NCBI RefSeq assembly: GCF_000176135.1
Contig: NZ_ACZN01000015.1
Span: forward strand, 124,001-188,000
Source of the DNA: Vibrio coralliilyticus ATCC BAA-450
GTDB taxonomy: Bacteria; Pseudomonadota; Gammaproteobacteria; Enterobacterales; Vibrionaceae
Direction of reading: 5' to 3'
Length of the DNA stretch: 64,000 nucleotides
Below the pieces are notes generated by a model that did not search any database, was not told the DNA's origin, and was given only the letters and a program-made list of their open reading frames with translations. The position numbers and the translations under genes were made by a program. Positions 8,483-16,931 of the stretch are shown piece by piece (position 1 is the stretch's first letter; the number at the start of each line of letters is the position of its first letter).

Positions 8483-9031
8483 ATGCTCAAGTCTATACTT
8501 ACTTCCGCAGTATCACTGTTTCTATTTGGCTGCCAATCAGTTTCAAATAGTAATGTTACCGAGTTAGGCCCTAAATCCGGAGATGGCTCAATCGTATTCC
8601 TCACTACCTTTGTTAAATCTTCTCAAACTTTCCCATGTAAAAGTCTCGCGTTAGAGATGCAAGACACCAGTTCCGAAACAGCAAAACCTCATGTCCTTAG
8701 CTTCTATGTTGACACAGAAGAACCTTACGTAGTGTTTAATAAAATTCCTCCGGGTACTTATTCTATTAAGAACGTTAGATGTAACTCTGGACATCAATCT
8801 GTTTTCAACGGAGGGTTAAACTATTTCGAAGATCATGTTGAAATCAAACAGGTCATTAAAGCAAACAAGCTGACACTTTCAGATTACGGCTTTTCAGGTG
8901 CAGAATACAGTGACAACTCCTTTAGATTCAGTTTTAATTCAGCGAGTGATAACGTCACCTTGCTCCAAATTCTGTTAGACGAAGAACTAACGAAGGATTG
9001 GGATACATATATTCAGGAACCAAGCTCATAA
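8483..9031 (+). CDS. Putative lipoprotein, function unknown
   Basis: A 182-residue protein starting with a short basic then hydrophobic segment and a lipobox LFGC (Cys17), so it is expected to be lipidated and membrane-anchored in the envelope. The mature part is beta-rich and contains PPGTYSI, a turn motif typical of small Ig-like or carboxypeptidase-regulatory-like beta domains (inference). No family recognised. There is no strong ribosome binding site, and the upstream sequence is AT-rich. Local base composition is lower in GC than the neighbouring Hsp70 genes, which may indicate an accessory gene. It lies alone between the Hsp70 terminator and the monooxygenase gene. Confidence 0.65.
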   Translation: MLKSILTSAVSLFLFGCQSVSNSNVTELGPKSGDGSIVFLTTFVKSSQTFPCKSLALEMQDTSSETAKPHVLSFYVDTEEPYVVFNKIPPGTYSIKNVRCNSGHQSVFNGGLNYFEDHVEIKQVIKANKLTLSDYGFSGAEYSDNSFRFSFNSASDNVTLLQILLDEELTKDWDTYIQEPSS

Positions 9032-9132
9032 TTCACATATCCTTCTTAAGTACCCCTTCAACCTAACAATCATGTAGAGCCATAGTCGAACCTAAAGCTC
9101 TACTTCTTAGCCCACAAAAATAGTTATTCGCG

Positions 9133-9157
9133 GTGATTCTTCATAATAGAGAATCAC
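9133..9157. repeat. Inverted repeat in the gap before the monooxygenase gene
   Basis: GTGATTCT and AGAATCAC, separated by nine bases, form a perfect 8-bp inverted repeat about 135 bases before the StyA-like gene. No U-tract follows, so it may be an operator or just a leader hairpin. The remaining 259-base gap shows nothing else I can name. Confidence 0.4.
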
Positions 9158-9290
9158 ACTCTATACGGAAAAATCAGCACCTACCCGACATACCCAGTTG
9201 CATATAAAGAATGTTCATCACATACTGCTCTCAACCTTAAAAATCGAACAATAAATCATCAAAACAAATACTATTAAGCAAGGGATAGCC

Positions 9291-10535
9291 ATGAGAAATA
9301 TTACTATTCTGGGTGCTGGGCAGGCAGGCTTGCAGCTGGCGATTGGCCTACAACAACAGGGCTACCAAGTCCGACTTGTCACCGACCGACAACCGCAAGA
9401 CATTAAGCATGGCTACGTAATGTCGACTCAGTGCATGTTCCATACTGCGCTGGAGTCAGAACGCAAACTCGGTCTGGATTTCTGGCAAGATGATTGCCCT
9501 AAAATCGAAGCAATTAACTTGTGCATCACAGCGCCAGATAACCCGGGCCATATCGCTATCGAGTGGCAAGGCCAACTCGACAATCACGCCCAGTCCGTCG
9601 ATCAGCGCATCAAATTTCCAGCTTGGATGACGCAATTTGAGGAGTTAGGTGGAACTCTGGAATTCAAAACGCTTTCAGAGCAAGATCTCGAACACTACGC
9701 ATCAACCAGTGATCTGGTCATCGCAGCTACTGGAAAAGGCAACATCGGTGAGATGTTCACACGAGACGAACAGCGCTCCGCCTTCACACAACCACAAAGA
9801 CACCTTTCTCTGTTCTACATTTCTCACCCGCAATCTGGAAGCCAGCTAGATAAAGTCAAATTCAACGTGATTCCTGGCATTGGTGAGTACTTTGTGATGC
9901 CAGTACTCAGCAGCTCTGGCCCTTGTGAAGCGATGCTATTTGAAGCGATTCCAGGTGGGCCAATGGATTGCTTTGATCCTAATTCTTCCCCTCAAGAACG
10001 CTTCAATAAAGCCAGAGAGCTACTCCATACCTACCTTCCATGGGAACTTGAACGCATAGACCAAGTGACCTTAACCGACGATAGAGCCGCACTCACTGGC
10101 CGTTTTACCCCTGTAGTCAGAAACCCTGTTGCTACATTACCTTCTGGGGCAACGGTATTAGGTCTAGCTGACGCTATTTGCCTCAATGACCCTATCACAG
10201 GCCAAGGTTCTAACAACGCAGCAAAAGCGGCACAAGTCTACCTGCACAGTATCATTGAGCAAGGAGATAAACCGTTTGATGAAGAGTGGATGACGGCAAC
10301 GTTCGAGCAATACTGGGAGGAGGCACAATGGGTCACTCAGTGGACCAATATGATGCTGTCACCTCCACCGCCTTTTGTGCTCAATATTCTAGGTGCAGCG
10401 AGTCAGCATCAATCGCTGGCGGACCGTATTACCAATGCGTTTGACGATCCTAAAGACCTGTTCCCTTGGTTTGCTGATGAAACGGAAGCGGCTCTTTACC
10501 TCTCTGAGTTATCCGAAAACAGAGCAAATTCGTAA
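9291..10535 (+). CDS. StyA-like FAD-dependent monooxygenase
   Basis: A 414-residue flavoprotein. The N-terminal GAGQAGLQ (Gly8-x-Gly10-x-x-Gly13) is the FAD ADP-binding fold, and the overall sequence (HGYVMSTQCMFHTAL; later LGLADAICLNDPITGQGSN for the second FAD contact) is that of the styrene/indole monooxygenase oxygenase subunit family. Those enzymes epoxidise styrene or indole using FADH2 supplied by a separate reductase, StyB. No StyB-like reductase is adjacent, so a reductase must come from elsewhere or the role differs. Indole oxidation would give indigo-like products; this is an inference from the family. The gene is monocistronic. An AGGGATAG sequence precedes the ATG. Confidence 0.82.
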   Translation: MRNITILGAGQAGLQLAIGLQQQGYQVRLVTDRQPQDIKHGYVMSTQCMFHTALESERKLGLDFWQDDCPKIEAINLCITAPDNPGHIAIEWQGQLDNHAQSVDQRIKFPAWMTQFEELGGTLEFKTLSEQDLEHYASTSDLVIAATGKGNIGEMFTRDEQRSAFTQPQRHLSLFYISHPQSGSQLDKVKFNVIPGIGEYFVMPVLSSSGPCEAMLFEAIPGGPMDCFDPNSSPQERFNKARELLHTYLPWELERIDQVTLTDDRAALTGRFTPVVRNPVATLPSGATVLGLADAICLNDPITGQGSNNAAKAAQVYLHSIIEQGDKPFDEEWMTATFEQYWEEAQWVTQWTNMMLSPPPPFVLNILGAASQHQSLADRITNAFDDPKDLFPWFADETEAALYLSELSENRANS

Positions 10536-10635
10536 ACCTAGTATGCCCATCTTCGCCTTTGAAGTAAGAGCATTCAGAGGCGAAGAATGAATAAGCTCCT
10601 TCCTCTTTTTCCCTTAGTTTGGCATTGGCGCTTTT

Positions 10636-10649
10636 TTGACCTAAATCAA
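10636..10649. promoter_or_regulatory. FNR-like site upstream of the cytochrome c peroxidase gene
   Basis: TTGACCTAAATCAA matches nine of ten defined positions of the FNR consensus TTGAT-N4-ATCAA. It lies 243 bases before the peroxidase ATG. FNR control of periplasmic cytochrome c peroxidases is known in gammaproteobacteria. The distance would require a long leader or another promoter. Confidence 0.55.
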
Positions 10650-10772
10650 CAATAGAGCCTTTAGTTTATTTATTGATTTGTAAATAAAAAGTTATAGCCA
10701 CCTTGCCAAAGCCTTATGCATCAAAGCCCTTAAGATTATTGTTCATTTTAACATCGATTTTTACCATAAAAT

Positions 10773-10800
10773 CTATCGATATTTTGCGTTTCATCGATAG
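10773..10800. repeat. Inverted repeat in the peroxidase leader
   Basis: CTATCGAT and ATCGATAG, 12 bases apart, 92 bases before the peroxidase ATG. It could be an operator or a leader hairpin. It lies in the 356-base gap after the monooxygenase gene, which also holds the FNR-like site and a CTTCGCCT/AGGCGAAG stem at about 10551-10586. Confidence 0.4.
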
Positions 10801-10891
10801 CTGTTATTTCTTTATGTTGAGTTCCGAGCACGACCCGTTAGAAGCGTGCCGATCTGGTGAGAATAAACCATCACATCAAAAGGAATTCATA

Positions 10892-11878
10892 ATGAAAACA
10901 CTATTAGCAGTGAGCATATTGTCAGTCTTAACTTTCAACGCACACGCTCAGCGTCAGAACAGTGAACCAATCAAAGTCATTGAGCCCGCCACAGGGTTAG
11001 ACAGTCAAAAAGTGGAACTCGGAAAAGCCCTATGGTTTGAACCTCGCTTATCCGCTTCTAATACCATCTCATGTAACTCATGCCACAACTTAGCCAAAGG
11101 AGGCGTAGACAATTTGCCTAGTTCAATCGGCCATAAATGGTCCATTGGGCCGATAAACTCACCGACGGTTTTTAACTCTGATTTGAATTTTGTTCAGTTT
11201 TGGAATGGACGTGCAAAAGATCTTCAGGAACAGGCTGCCGGGCCTATTGAAAACCCTCTGGAAATGGCGTTTAGCCACCAGCTCGCGGTAGACACCCTAC
11301 AATCCATTCCGCAATATCGCGATTGGTTTAAACAAGCCTACAACGCCGACACCATAACCATCACCGAAGTGACGGATGCTATTGCCACATTTGAAAAAAC
11401 GCTTAGAACACCTAACGCCCCATTTGATTTATGGCTGAAAGGTGACGATTCCGCTCTCTCAGCGGCACAGATTGAAGGCTATGCGTTGTTTAAAGCCAAA
11501 GGCTGTACCGCTTGCCATAGTGGCCCGCTTGCTGGTGGACAGATGTATCAAAAAATGGGGCTGGTTAAGCCTTATGAAACGAGCAATCCAGACATCGGAC
11601 GCAAAGCCATTACAGGTAAAGAGTTTGATAAGTACGTATTCAAGGTGCCTACGCTGAGAAACATTGAGCTGACTTACCCGTACTTCCACGACGGTTCCGT
11701 TTGGGACTTAAAACAAGCGGTAGAAATCATGGCAGACATTCAATTGGGTCAAAAACTCACCAGTGACGAATCTGGAAAAATCACTGAGTTCCTGAAATCA
11801 CTCACCGGTGAACAGCCACAGGTGACGCTGCCGTACCTGCCACCATCAAGCAACGAAACGACACGACCGAATATCTAG
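10892..11878 (+). CDS. Di-haem cytochrome c peroxidase (MauG/CcpA family)
   Basis: A 328-residue periplasmic protein that reduces hydrogen peroxide with electrons from c-type cytochromes. Start chosen at MKTLLAVSIL because it gives a clean signal peptide ending AHA-Q and has AAAGGAA 6-7 bases upstream; the frame is open further upstream (63 more codons), but that extension is not signal-like. Two haem c sites: CNSCH at residues 61-65 (high-potential or peroxidatic domain order as in the family) and CTACH at 205-209. FHDGS near the end is typical of the family. Its length is that of ordinary Ccp enzymes, without the extra N-terminal haem of YhjA. Monocistronic, with a terminator after it. Confidence 0.9.
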   Translation: MKTLLAVSILSVLTFNAHAQRQNSEPIKVIEPATGLDSQKVELGKALWFEPRLSASNTISCNSCHNLAKGGVDNLPSSIGHKWSIGPINSPTVFNSDLNFVQFWNGRAKDLQEQAAGPIENPLEMAFSHQLAVDTLQSIPQYRDWFKQAYNADTITITEVTDAIATFEKTLRTPNAPFDLWLKGDDSALSAAQIEGYALFKAKGCTACHSGPLAGGQMYQKMGLVKPYETSNPDIGRKAITGKEFDKYVFKVPTLRNIELTYPYFHDGSVWDLKQAVEIMADIQLGQKLTSDESGKITEFLKSLTGEQPQVTLPYLPPSSNETTRPNI

Positions 11879-11904
11879 AGAAATAAAGAATTTCAGAATA
11901 AAAC

Positions 11905-11928
11905 AAAGGAGTCGCACTGGCTCCTTTT
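11905..11928 (+). terminator. Terminator after cytochrome c peroxidase
   Basis: Stem AAAGGAG / CTCCTTT with a nine-base loop, followed by TTTTCATTTTT. It begins 26 bases after the stop codon. Confidence 0.75.
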
Positions 11929-12112
11929 CATTTTTCTCAATAACAACACCAATTTATAAAATTGATGGAATTTAAGTCACAATTCATTGATGAATCTAAT
12001 GCTAACTTATACATCAGTTTCGCTACCGTATGTTCAGTTCTGACGTATAAACCTTGTTGTGTTGTCTGGCTTATCTCAGGATCTCCACCTTGCTTGGTCT
12101 TAGGAGAATAAA

Positions 12113-13102
12113 ATGATAAGGATTTGGTTGATCATTGCTTCGGCAATTTTACTCTCAGCTTGTCAATCTACACCACACAACGAAATCGGGGCTTTTGCTC
12201 AAGCAACACAAGAAATTACCTTGCAAGTCGATGAGGTCATCGTCGAAATTAACCAAAGTCATATCAACAAACAACTCATGGATATCGCCACGCAACATGG
12301 TAGTGGTCGAGAACCATTGACTAGAGAGACATTGCAGTCAGTCACTCCTCTCTTTGATCAGTCAGCTCAAAAGCAAGTGGCTATCTATCGTGCCAATCAC
12401 GCTTTGAATCGCTACGCTAAAGGACTTCAAGCGTTAAGCGGTGCCGTTACTCAGGCTGATATCGATATTGCGGCCGCTGAGCTAGCCAGCGCAATGAACG
12501 GGATGAATACCAGCTACACTCTTCTCACCAACAACGACGATCTGTTCCAACCCAAAGACATGTCGATTGTGGCAAGCGCTGTTGCTGCAATGGGTACCTC
12601 CATCGTTGAAAAACAACGTCAGGAATCCTTGAAATCTGTCATTACTCAGGCCGATGAAAAAGTGAACCTCATTACCGATGAGTTAGTCATCCAATTGGCG
12701 GATTCAGGCATGGAAGAGCTGTTGGTATCGAGCAGAAGTACCCACCTAAAACACGCACTTAGGGACTATAGTAAACGATCTTCCAAACAACCGATGACAT
12801 TCGAACAGAGCTACAACGAGACTCAGGCACTGTACGAGCTGTACACCATCATGTCCCAGACCAAGCTCTCACTACACCAGACCCGACAAGCTATCAAAGC
12901 CGTCAAGAAAGCACACAATAGCATCACCAAAGAAGTTCAGGCGGACAGGTTTAACAGCAAAGGCATTATCGCCATCGTCGGCGAACTGAAAAATCAGTGG
13001 GAGCGATACGACGACTTCCGAGACGTTGTCACCAGTTGTGAGAAGGGCTACGAGCTAACAGGGGATGACCCTCGCTCTCAAGTTGTGGCCTGCAAACCCT
13101 GA
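12113..13102 (+). CDS. Putative lipoprotein, helical, function unknown
   Basis: A 329-residue protein with a signal peptide and lipobox LSAC (Cys17), followed by QSTPHN, so it is likely an envelope lipoprotein. The mature part is almost entirely helical with heptad-like runs, and I recognise no catalytic motif. GGAGAATAAA before the ATG is a strong ribosome binding site. A second small helical protein gene follows after 20 bases with its own strong site, so the two are probably co-transcribed. By composition it resembles structural or scaffold lipoproteins, but no family is assigned. Confidence 0.7.
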   Translation: MIRIWLIIASAILLSACQSTPHNEIGAFAQATQEITLQVDEVIVEINQSHINKQLMDIATQHGSGREPLTRETLQSVTPLFDQSAQKQVAIYRANHALNRYAKGLQALSGAVTQADIDIAAAELASAMNGMNTSYTLLTNNDDLFQPKDMSIVASAVAAMGTSIVEKQRQESLKSVITQADEKVNLITDELVIQLADSGMEELLVSSRSTHLKHALRDYSKRSSKQPMTFEQSYNETQALYELYTIMSQTKLSLHQTRQAIKAVKKAHNSITKEVQADRFNSKGIIAIVGELKNQWERYDDFRDVVTSCEKGYELTGDDPRSQVVACKP

Positions 13103-13122
13103 TATTTTGAAAGGAACCGAAT

Positions 13123-13467
13123 ATGGCAGAACTTCCTGAAACCAATCGCCGCTTGAAGGCCGATATCTTGTCGACCATTCTCGAACTCGATAAGCGCTAT
13201 GAGTTGGAAATGAATGATCAGCTTGCGCTCAACCTAAACAATGCCAGTGCTGAGCTTCACCTGCGGTTGGCTCATATCATTCAAAACCAGCTAAGTGGTA
13301 CCTCTGCTGAGTTTGACGCGGCATTACAGAGTCTTAGTCGGCTTGCGCAACGCTGCAATGACAAAGCTGATTCATTGGATAATACGACGGAAGTTCTTGG
13401 TTCGATAACCGATGCCCTTGATAAGGTAAATAAGCTGGCAAAAAAAGCAGCGAAACTGATGAGTTAG
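13123..13467 (+). CDS. Small helical protein, function unknown
   Basis: A 114-residue protein with no signal peptide or membrane segment, predicted from composition to be all-helical and coiled-coil-like (heptads in NRRLKADILSTIL and ALDKVNKLAKKAAK). Preceded by AAAGGAACCG, a good ribosome binding site, 20 bases after the lipoprotein gene, so it is probably the second gene of that operon. I do not recognise the family. A cytosolic protein paired with an outer lipoprotein is an unusual arrangement, and the partner relation is inferred only from gene order. Confidence 0.6.
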   Translation: MAELPETNRRLKADILSTILELDKRYELEMNDQLALNLNNASAELHLRLAHIIQNQLSGTSAEFDAALQSLSRLAQRCNDKADSLDNTTEVLGSITDALDKVNKLAKKAAKLMS

Positions 13468-13473
13468 CAATAA

Positions 13474-13782
13474 CTACTTACTGAGTAGTGTTACGCATTC
13501 ATCAAAAGAGGGGTTGTCACCTGTTCCGATGTCCCATAGCTGCTTAGCTGCGTAATGGGAAAAATTAGGGTCCGCTGGAAACATCGCCTGTCTCAAACGT
13601 TTCTTATTAAGATAAAGAACCTTTATTTCTTTTAGTTCTGGCCCAAGAATGTGCCTCGAGTTAGCACATATTTCCGCGAGCCCTTCATATGCATAAGCGT
13701 TAACTTCAGCCATATTAATGGTGGCGAATGCATGTGTCGGAACAGCCATAGTGATTAGGATTGTCTTGATGTATTTGTGCAT
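13474..13782 (-). CDS. Small secreted protein, function unknown
   Basis: A 102-residue protein with a plausible signal peptide (MHKYIKTILITMAVPTHAFA, cleavage after AFA), so the mature protein of about 80 residues should be periplasmic or exported. The mature part has two cysteines, near residues 38 and 96, which could form one disulphide. An AAGGGCG sequence lies before the ATG. Its stop is only six bases from the stop of the convergent helical-protein gene, with no terminator hairpin visible between them. No family recognised. Confidence 0.6.
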   Translation of the reverse strand: MHKYIKTILITMAVPTHAFATINMAEVNAYAYEGLAEICANSRHILGPELKEIKVLYLNKKRLRQAMFPADPNFSHYAAKQLWDIGTGDNPSFDECVTLLSK

Positions 13783-13859
13783 AACTACGCCCTTGCTAGG
13801 TTATAGGCCGTAAGTAAATTAAACATTTTGAGTCCCCTAACCTATGTCCAACAGACGAA

Positions 13860-14630
13860 TTAGTCGTTGCTTTGTATCGTTTGTAGAAACTCGGCTTCTG
13901 ACTGCATGATTTCCTTGTACTCGCCCGTTTCGATGAGTTGCTTTAAACCTGCATTGAATTCACTAACCAGTAATTGACTGCGTTCACTATCAAATCGACT
14001 GAATATCACAAACATGTCATCTTCAAGTAAAGGTTTGGAATCTAATTTTATGTATGGCCTTAGTTCTTCAGGTACATAGTGTTTAATGAGGTACAAGCCC
14101 CTTTCAACGCCAGTTGGATAAGCGTCTAATCGCCCCTTAGCAATTTTTTGAAAATTGGTTTCTTCTGAGTTGTTAATGTTTACGTAGATACCAAGCTGCT
14201 CCATAAAATAGGTCGCGTGATACCCTTGCGTAGCGCCAATTTGATACTTATTTAGATCTTTGGCTTCTTGCCATGAAAACAGTATGTCTGAATGATAAAA
14301 GAACTGTACACGTTGGCTGAAAAACGGCTCTGAATAGATAAAATCCTTGATTCTGTCTTCGTTTTTCATCCAAGGGAATGAGCCATCAAATTCACCGCGA
14401 ATCGCATATTGATAAGACCGCACCCAAGGGTAGTACTCTAACTCGACAGCATATCCGCGAATTTCGAATGCTCTTCGCACCAAAGTTTCTGAGATCTTCA
14501 ATTCTGGGTCAGAGAGAGAGCTGGTATATGGTTCCCAGTCTCCCACCGCAAACCGAACCGTCTTATCACTGGCAAACGCTGAGAATACACACAGTGAAAT
14601 GAGTAGAGAGATAAGCCCGAGCAAATTCAT
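13860..14630 (-). CDS. Orphan periplasmic solute-binding protein (SBP_bac_3 type)
   Basis: A 256-residue protein with an N-terminal signal peptide ending near AFA-SDK, followed by VRFAVGDWEPYTS, the typical start of family 3 extracellular solute-binding proteins. The YYPWVRSYQYAIRGEFDGSFPW segment is the conserved first lobe of the subgroup found alone in Vibrio and Shewanella. There is no permease or ATPase gene beside it, so it is probably not an ABC transporter subunit; similar orphans may serve as sensors or scavengers. A second orphan of the same type lies about 9 kb further along, and they share the EFYPWxR motif. No strong ribosome binding site is visible before the ATG. Confidence 0.8.
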   Translation of the reverse strand: MNLLGLISLLISLCVFSAFASDKTVRFAVGDWEPYTSSLSDPELKISETLVRRAFEIRGYAVELEYYPWVRSYQYAIRGEFDGSFPWMKNEDRIKDFIYSEPFFSQRVQFFYHSDILFSWQEAKDLNKYQIGATQGYHATYFMEQLGIYVNINNSEETNFQKIAKGRLDAYPTGVERGLYLIKHYVPEELRPYIKLDSKPLLEDDMFVIFSRFDSERSQLLVSEFNAGLKQLIETGEYKEIMQSEAEFLQTIQSND

Positions 14631-14722
14631 AAAAACACAACTATCAATAAAACAATATTAAGTGTAGTTGCAATCTAAATGATTGAAGGGGTTCCTGGCT
14701 TCTGAGTTAAATAGCACCTAGA

Positions 14723-15751
14723 TCACAGCGCTCTAAAGCAACTCGGTGCCTTTCCGGACCAGCGCTTGAAACTTCGCCTGAAATTGGCGCTGTCACTGTA
14801 TCCAAGCCGAAAAGCAATTTCTTCTATCGTCAAATGTGTTCTTACCAAAAATTCTTTAGAGAGCTCAAAGCGAACTTCATCAACAAGCTCTCGATAACTG
14901 GTTTGCTCCTGCGTGAGCAACCTTCTTAAAGTCCTAACCGAGCATCCATGCTGGACGGCAATGTCATCAATAGAAGGGAACATACCAACACTCTGATAGA
15001 GAAAGGCTTTGATCTGATTACTTAATCGTGTAGGTGATTGCAATACCGCCATCACGGATTCACAAGAATGGAGGTAGGCACAGAGCAAATCTGAATTATG
15101 AGAAGCCAACTGCCAATCCATAACGTTCGCTTTAAAAGTTAGCACGCACCGAGGCTGTTCGAATATTACATTACAACGGAAGCGGTCTGCGTAGTGCGTT
15201 GCGTAATCAGGTTTTGAGTATGGCAGCTCCAGCTTCTGTAACACCAGTTGCAGCCCGGTCAGTTCAAGAAACAAAGAGGTAATAGAACTGAAAAAATACT
15301 CTGTACAAAAAGGAAGTAGCTCACCAATCTCCAAGTCATTTTCAATCTCGATTGATGCGGTCTCATCGTCGCGGGATACTCTTACAGAAAAAACAGGGCC
15401 ATTGAGATCAAGATATTTAAACCCTGCTTTTATCGCCTCAAAGACGGTTCGACTACTCAAAACCGCGTAACCGAGAATACCAAAATGGCTCAATGTCGCC
15501 CGCTCGCCAAGCAACAAGCCTAGACCAATATTGGGGAAATACTTCTGTACATAGTGGAACAGCAAAAGCTTATCCGAATAACTGATATGGCTTTCTTGGC
15601 TATGCCAGTCTATATCACTTAAGCCAGAATGGTTTAGTAAGCTATCCGCATCTAGCCCATATTCCTCTACGACACTAAGCAGTAAAGAGATATCTAAGAT
15701 CCCCAACTGATATCGATGATCAACAGGCAGATATTCTGCGATGACTTCCAT
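14723..15751 (-). CDS. AraC-family regulator with arabinose-binding-like N-domain
   Basis: A 342-residue transcription factor. The C-terminal 100 residues contain the two helix-turn-helix motifs of AraC/XylS (VQHGCSVRTLRRLLTQE, then IEEIAFRLGYSDSANFRRSFKRW). The N-terminal part matches the Arabinose_bd/OruR-like domain found in regulators of fatty-acid, aromatic or amino-acid catabolism. AGGAATAGAC before the ATG supports the start. It is divergent from the DUF2804/sterol-desaturase pair, which is its likely target by position. The intervening region carries a direct repeat ATGACC (10-bp period) around 15826-15840 that could be an operator. Confidence 0.88.
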   Translation of the reverse strand: MEVIAEYLPVDHRYQLGILDISLLLSVVEEYGLDADSLLNHSGLSDIDWHSQESHISYSDKLLLFHYVQKYFPNIGLGLLLGERATLSHFGILGYAVLSSRTVFEAIKAGFKYLDLNGPVFSVRVSRDDETASIEIENDLEIGELLPFCTEYFFSSITSLFLELTGLQLVLQKLELPYSKPDYATHYADRFRCNVIFEQPRCVLTFKANVMDWQLASHNSDLLCAYLHSCESVMAVLQSPTRLSNQIKAFLYQSVGMFPSIDDIAVQHGCSVRTLRRLLTQEQTSYRELVDEVRFELSKEFLVRTHLTIEEIAFRLGYSDSANFRRSFKRWSGKAPSCFRAL

Positions 15752-15900
15752 GTCTATTCCTCGTGTAATCCAACATTCAGGATAACGGAGTTTACCCTCT
15801 CCAATCGTGACAGTGATTCACTTTATGACCGAAAATGACCTGTTTAATAACACTCAAACACGTAACACTGATTGAAATGTTATTGGATTGTGAACTTATC

Positions 15901-16914
15901 ATGATACTTAGCCAAACTGCTCCTGAATACCTTATCCATTCAAATGGAAAGCCGTGTTTTGGTCATTTCGATGGTGTGCCAAAGCAATTGGGAATCCACC
16001 GCTTCGAATACCGTAATAACATGGATCGCAAAGTCGGTAAGCTAAAAAAGTACTTTCACTACAAGCAGTTTCAATTTGTCAGCATAACTACACCACGCTA
16101 TGTGATTGGCCTGGCCATAGCAGATATTCGCTATGTCGGTTCTGCATTTTGTTATGTTTACGACGTCCAGACAGATACTTTGGTAGAGCAAAACTGGTTA
16201 AGGCCTCTGAATATCGACAAGCAAATGTCCCTATCTCCACATGAAGGCTACAGCCATATCGCGGCCAAGAAACTAGCGTTTGAGATTACTTACCCCAATT
16301 GGCAGGTCAAAGCCAACACCGAGTTATTACAACTCGATGTTTCGCTCCAACCGCCAAGCAGCAGCTTGCCGCTCTCACTTTGCACGCCTACTGGCTATAA
16401 CGGCTGGACCTATACCAAAAAGCACAACGCGCTGGCCGTTAAGGGAAACATTACGGTAGGTGGAAACCAGATCGACACTTCTCTCGCGTTGGGTGGCTAT
16501 GACTTTTCGGCGGGCTATATGCGACGCGAGACGAGTTGGCGATGGGCAAGCATCAATGGATGCAGTGACAAAGGCAAACTTGGTCTCAACTTGGCCGCTG
16601 GAGTTAACGAAACGGGCAGTCATGAGAATGCTTTGTGGATTAATGAAGAGCGGCACTTACTAGGGGCTGTCCACTTCCATTTTGATCGCCAAGCAACACA
16701 AAAGAAATGGCGTATTTTCTCTGATGATGGTCGAGTCGACTTGACTTTTACTCCACTCAACAACAGAAGTGAAAAACTTAACTTGTGGGTTTTGCAGAGC
16801 AACTTCCGCCAGTTTATCGGCTACTTTTCTGGCTTTATCAAAGATGAAAACGGCGTACTTCATACATTAGAACAGCAACTTGGTTTAACCGAAGATCACT
16901 TCGCTCGCTGGTAA
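15901..16914 (+). CDS. DUF2804 protein
   Basis: A 337-residue protein of the DUF2804 family, whose fold I associate with AttH/CrtC-like lipocalin-related hydratases (tentative). The N-terminus (PEYLIHSNGKPCFGHFDGVPKQL), the GYNGWTYTKK segment and the later RRETSWRWASINGCSDKGKLGLNLAAG are the conserved family stretches. Start set at MILSQTAPEY, as the 22 residues before it in the open frame are poorly family-like; the ribosome binding site is weak for either. There is no signal peptide. It is followed after 17 bases by the sterol desaturase-family gene, forming a likely operon. Function unknown; the pairing hints at lipid chemistry. Confidence 0.8.
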   Translation: MILSQTAPEYLIHSNGKPCFGHFDGVPKQLGIHRFEYRNNMDRKVGKLKKYFHYKQFQFVSITTPRYVIGLAIADIRYVGSAFCYVYDVQTDTLVEQNWLRPLNIDKQMSLSPHEGYSHIAAKKLAFEITYPNWQVKANTELLQLDVSLQPPSSSLPLSLCTPTGYNGWTYTKKHNALAVKGNITVGGNQIDTSLALGGYDFSAGYMRRETSWRWASINGCSDKGKLGLNLAAGVNETGSHENALWINEERHLLGAVHFHFDRQATQKKWRIFSDDGRVDLTFTPLNNRSEKLNLWVLQSNFRQFIGYFSGFIKDENGVLHTLEQQLGLTEDHFARW

Positions 16915-16931
16915 CATTTTCGGAGCTTTAT

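Noticed and set aside
10703..10891. Longer N-terminus for the cytochrome c peroxidase
   Set aside because: The extra 63 codons are not signal-like, lack a ribosome binding site, and the internal ATG has both a good site and a clean signal peptide.
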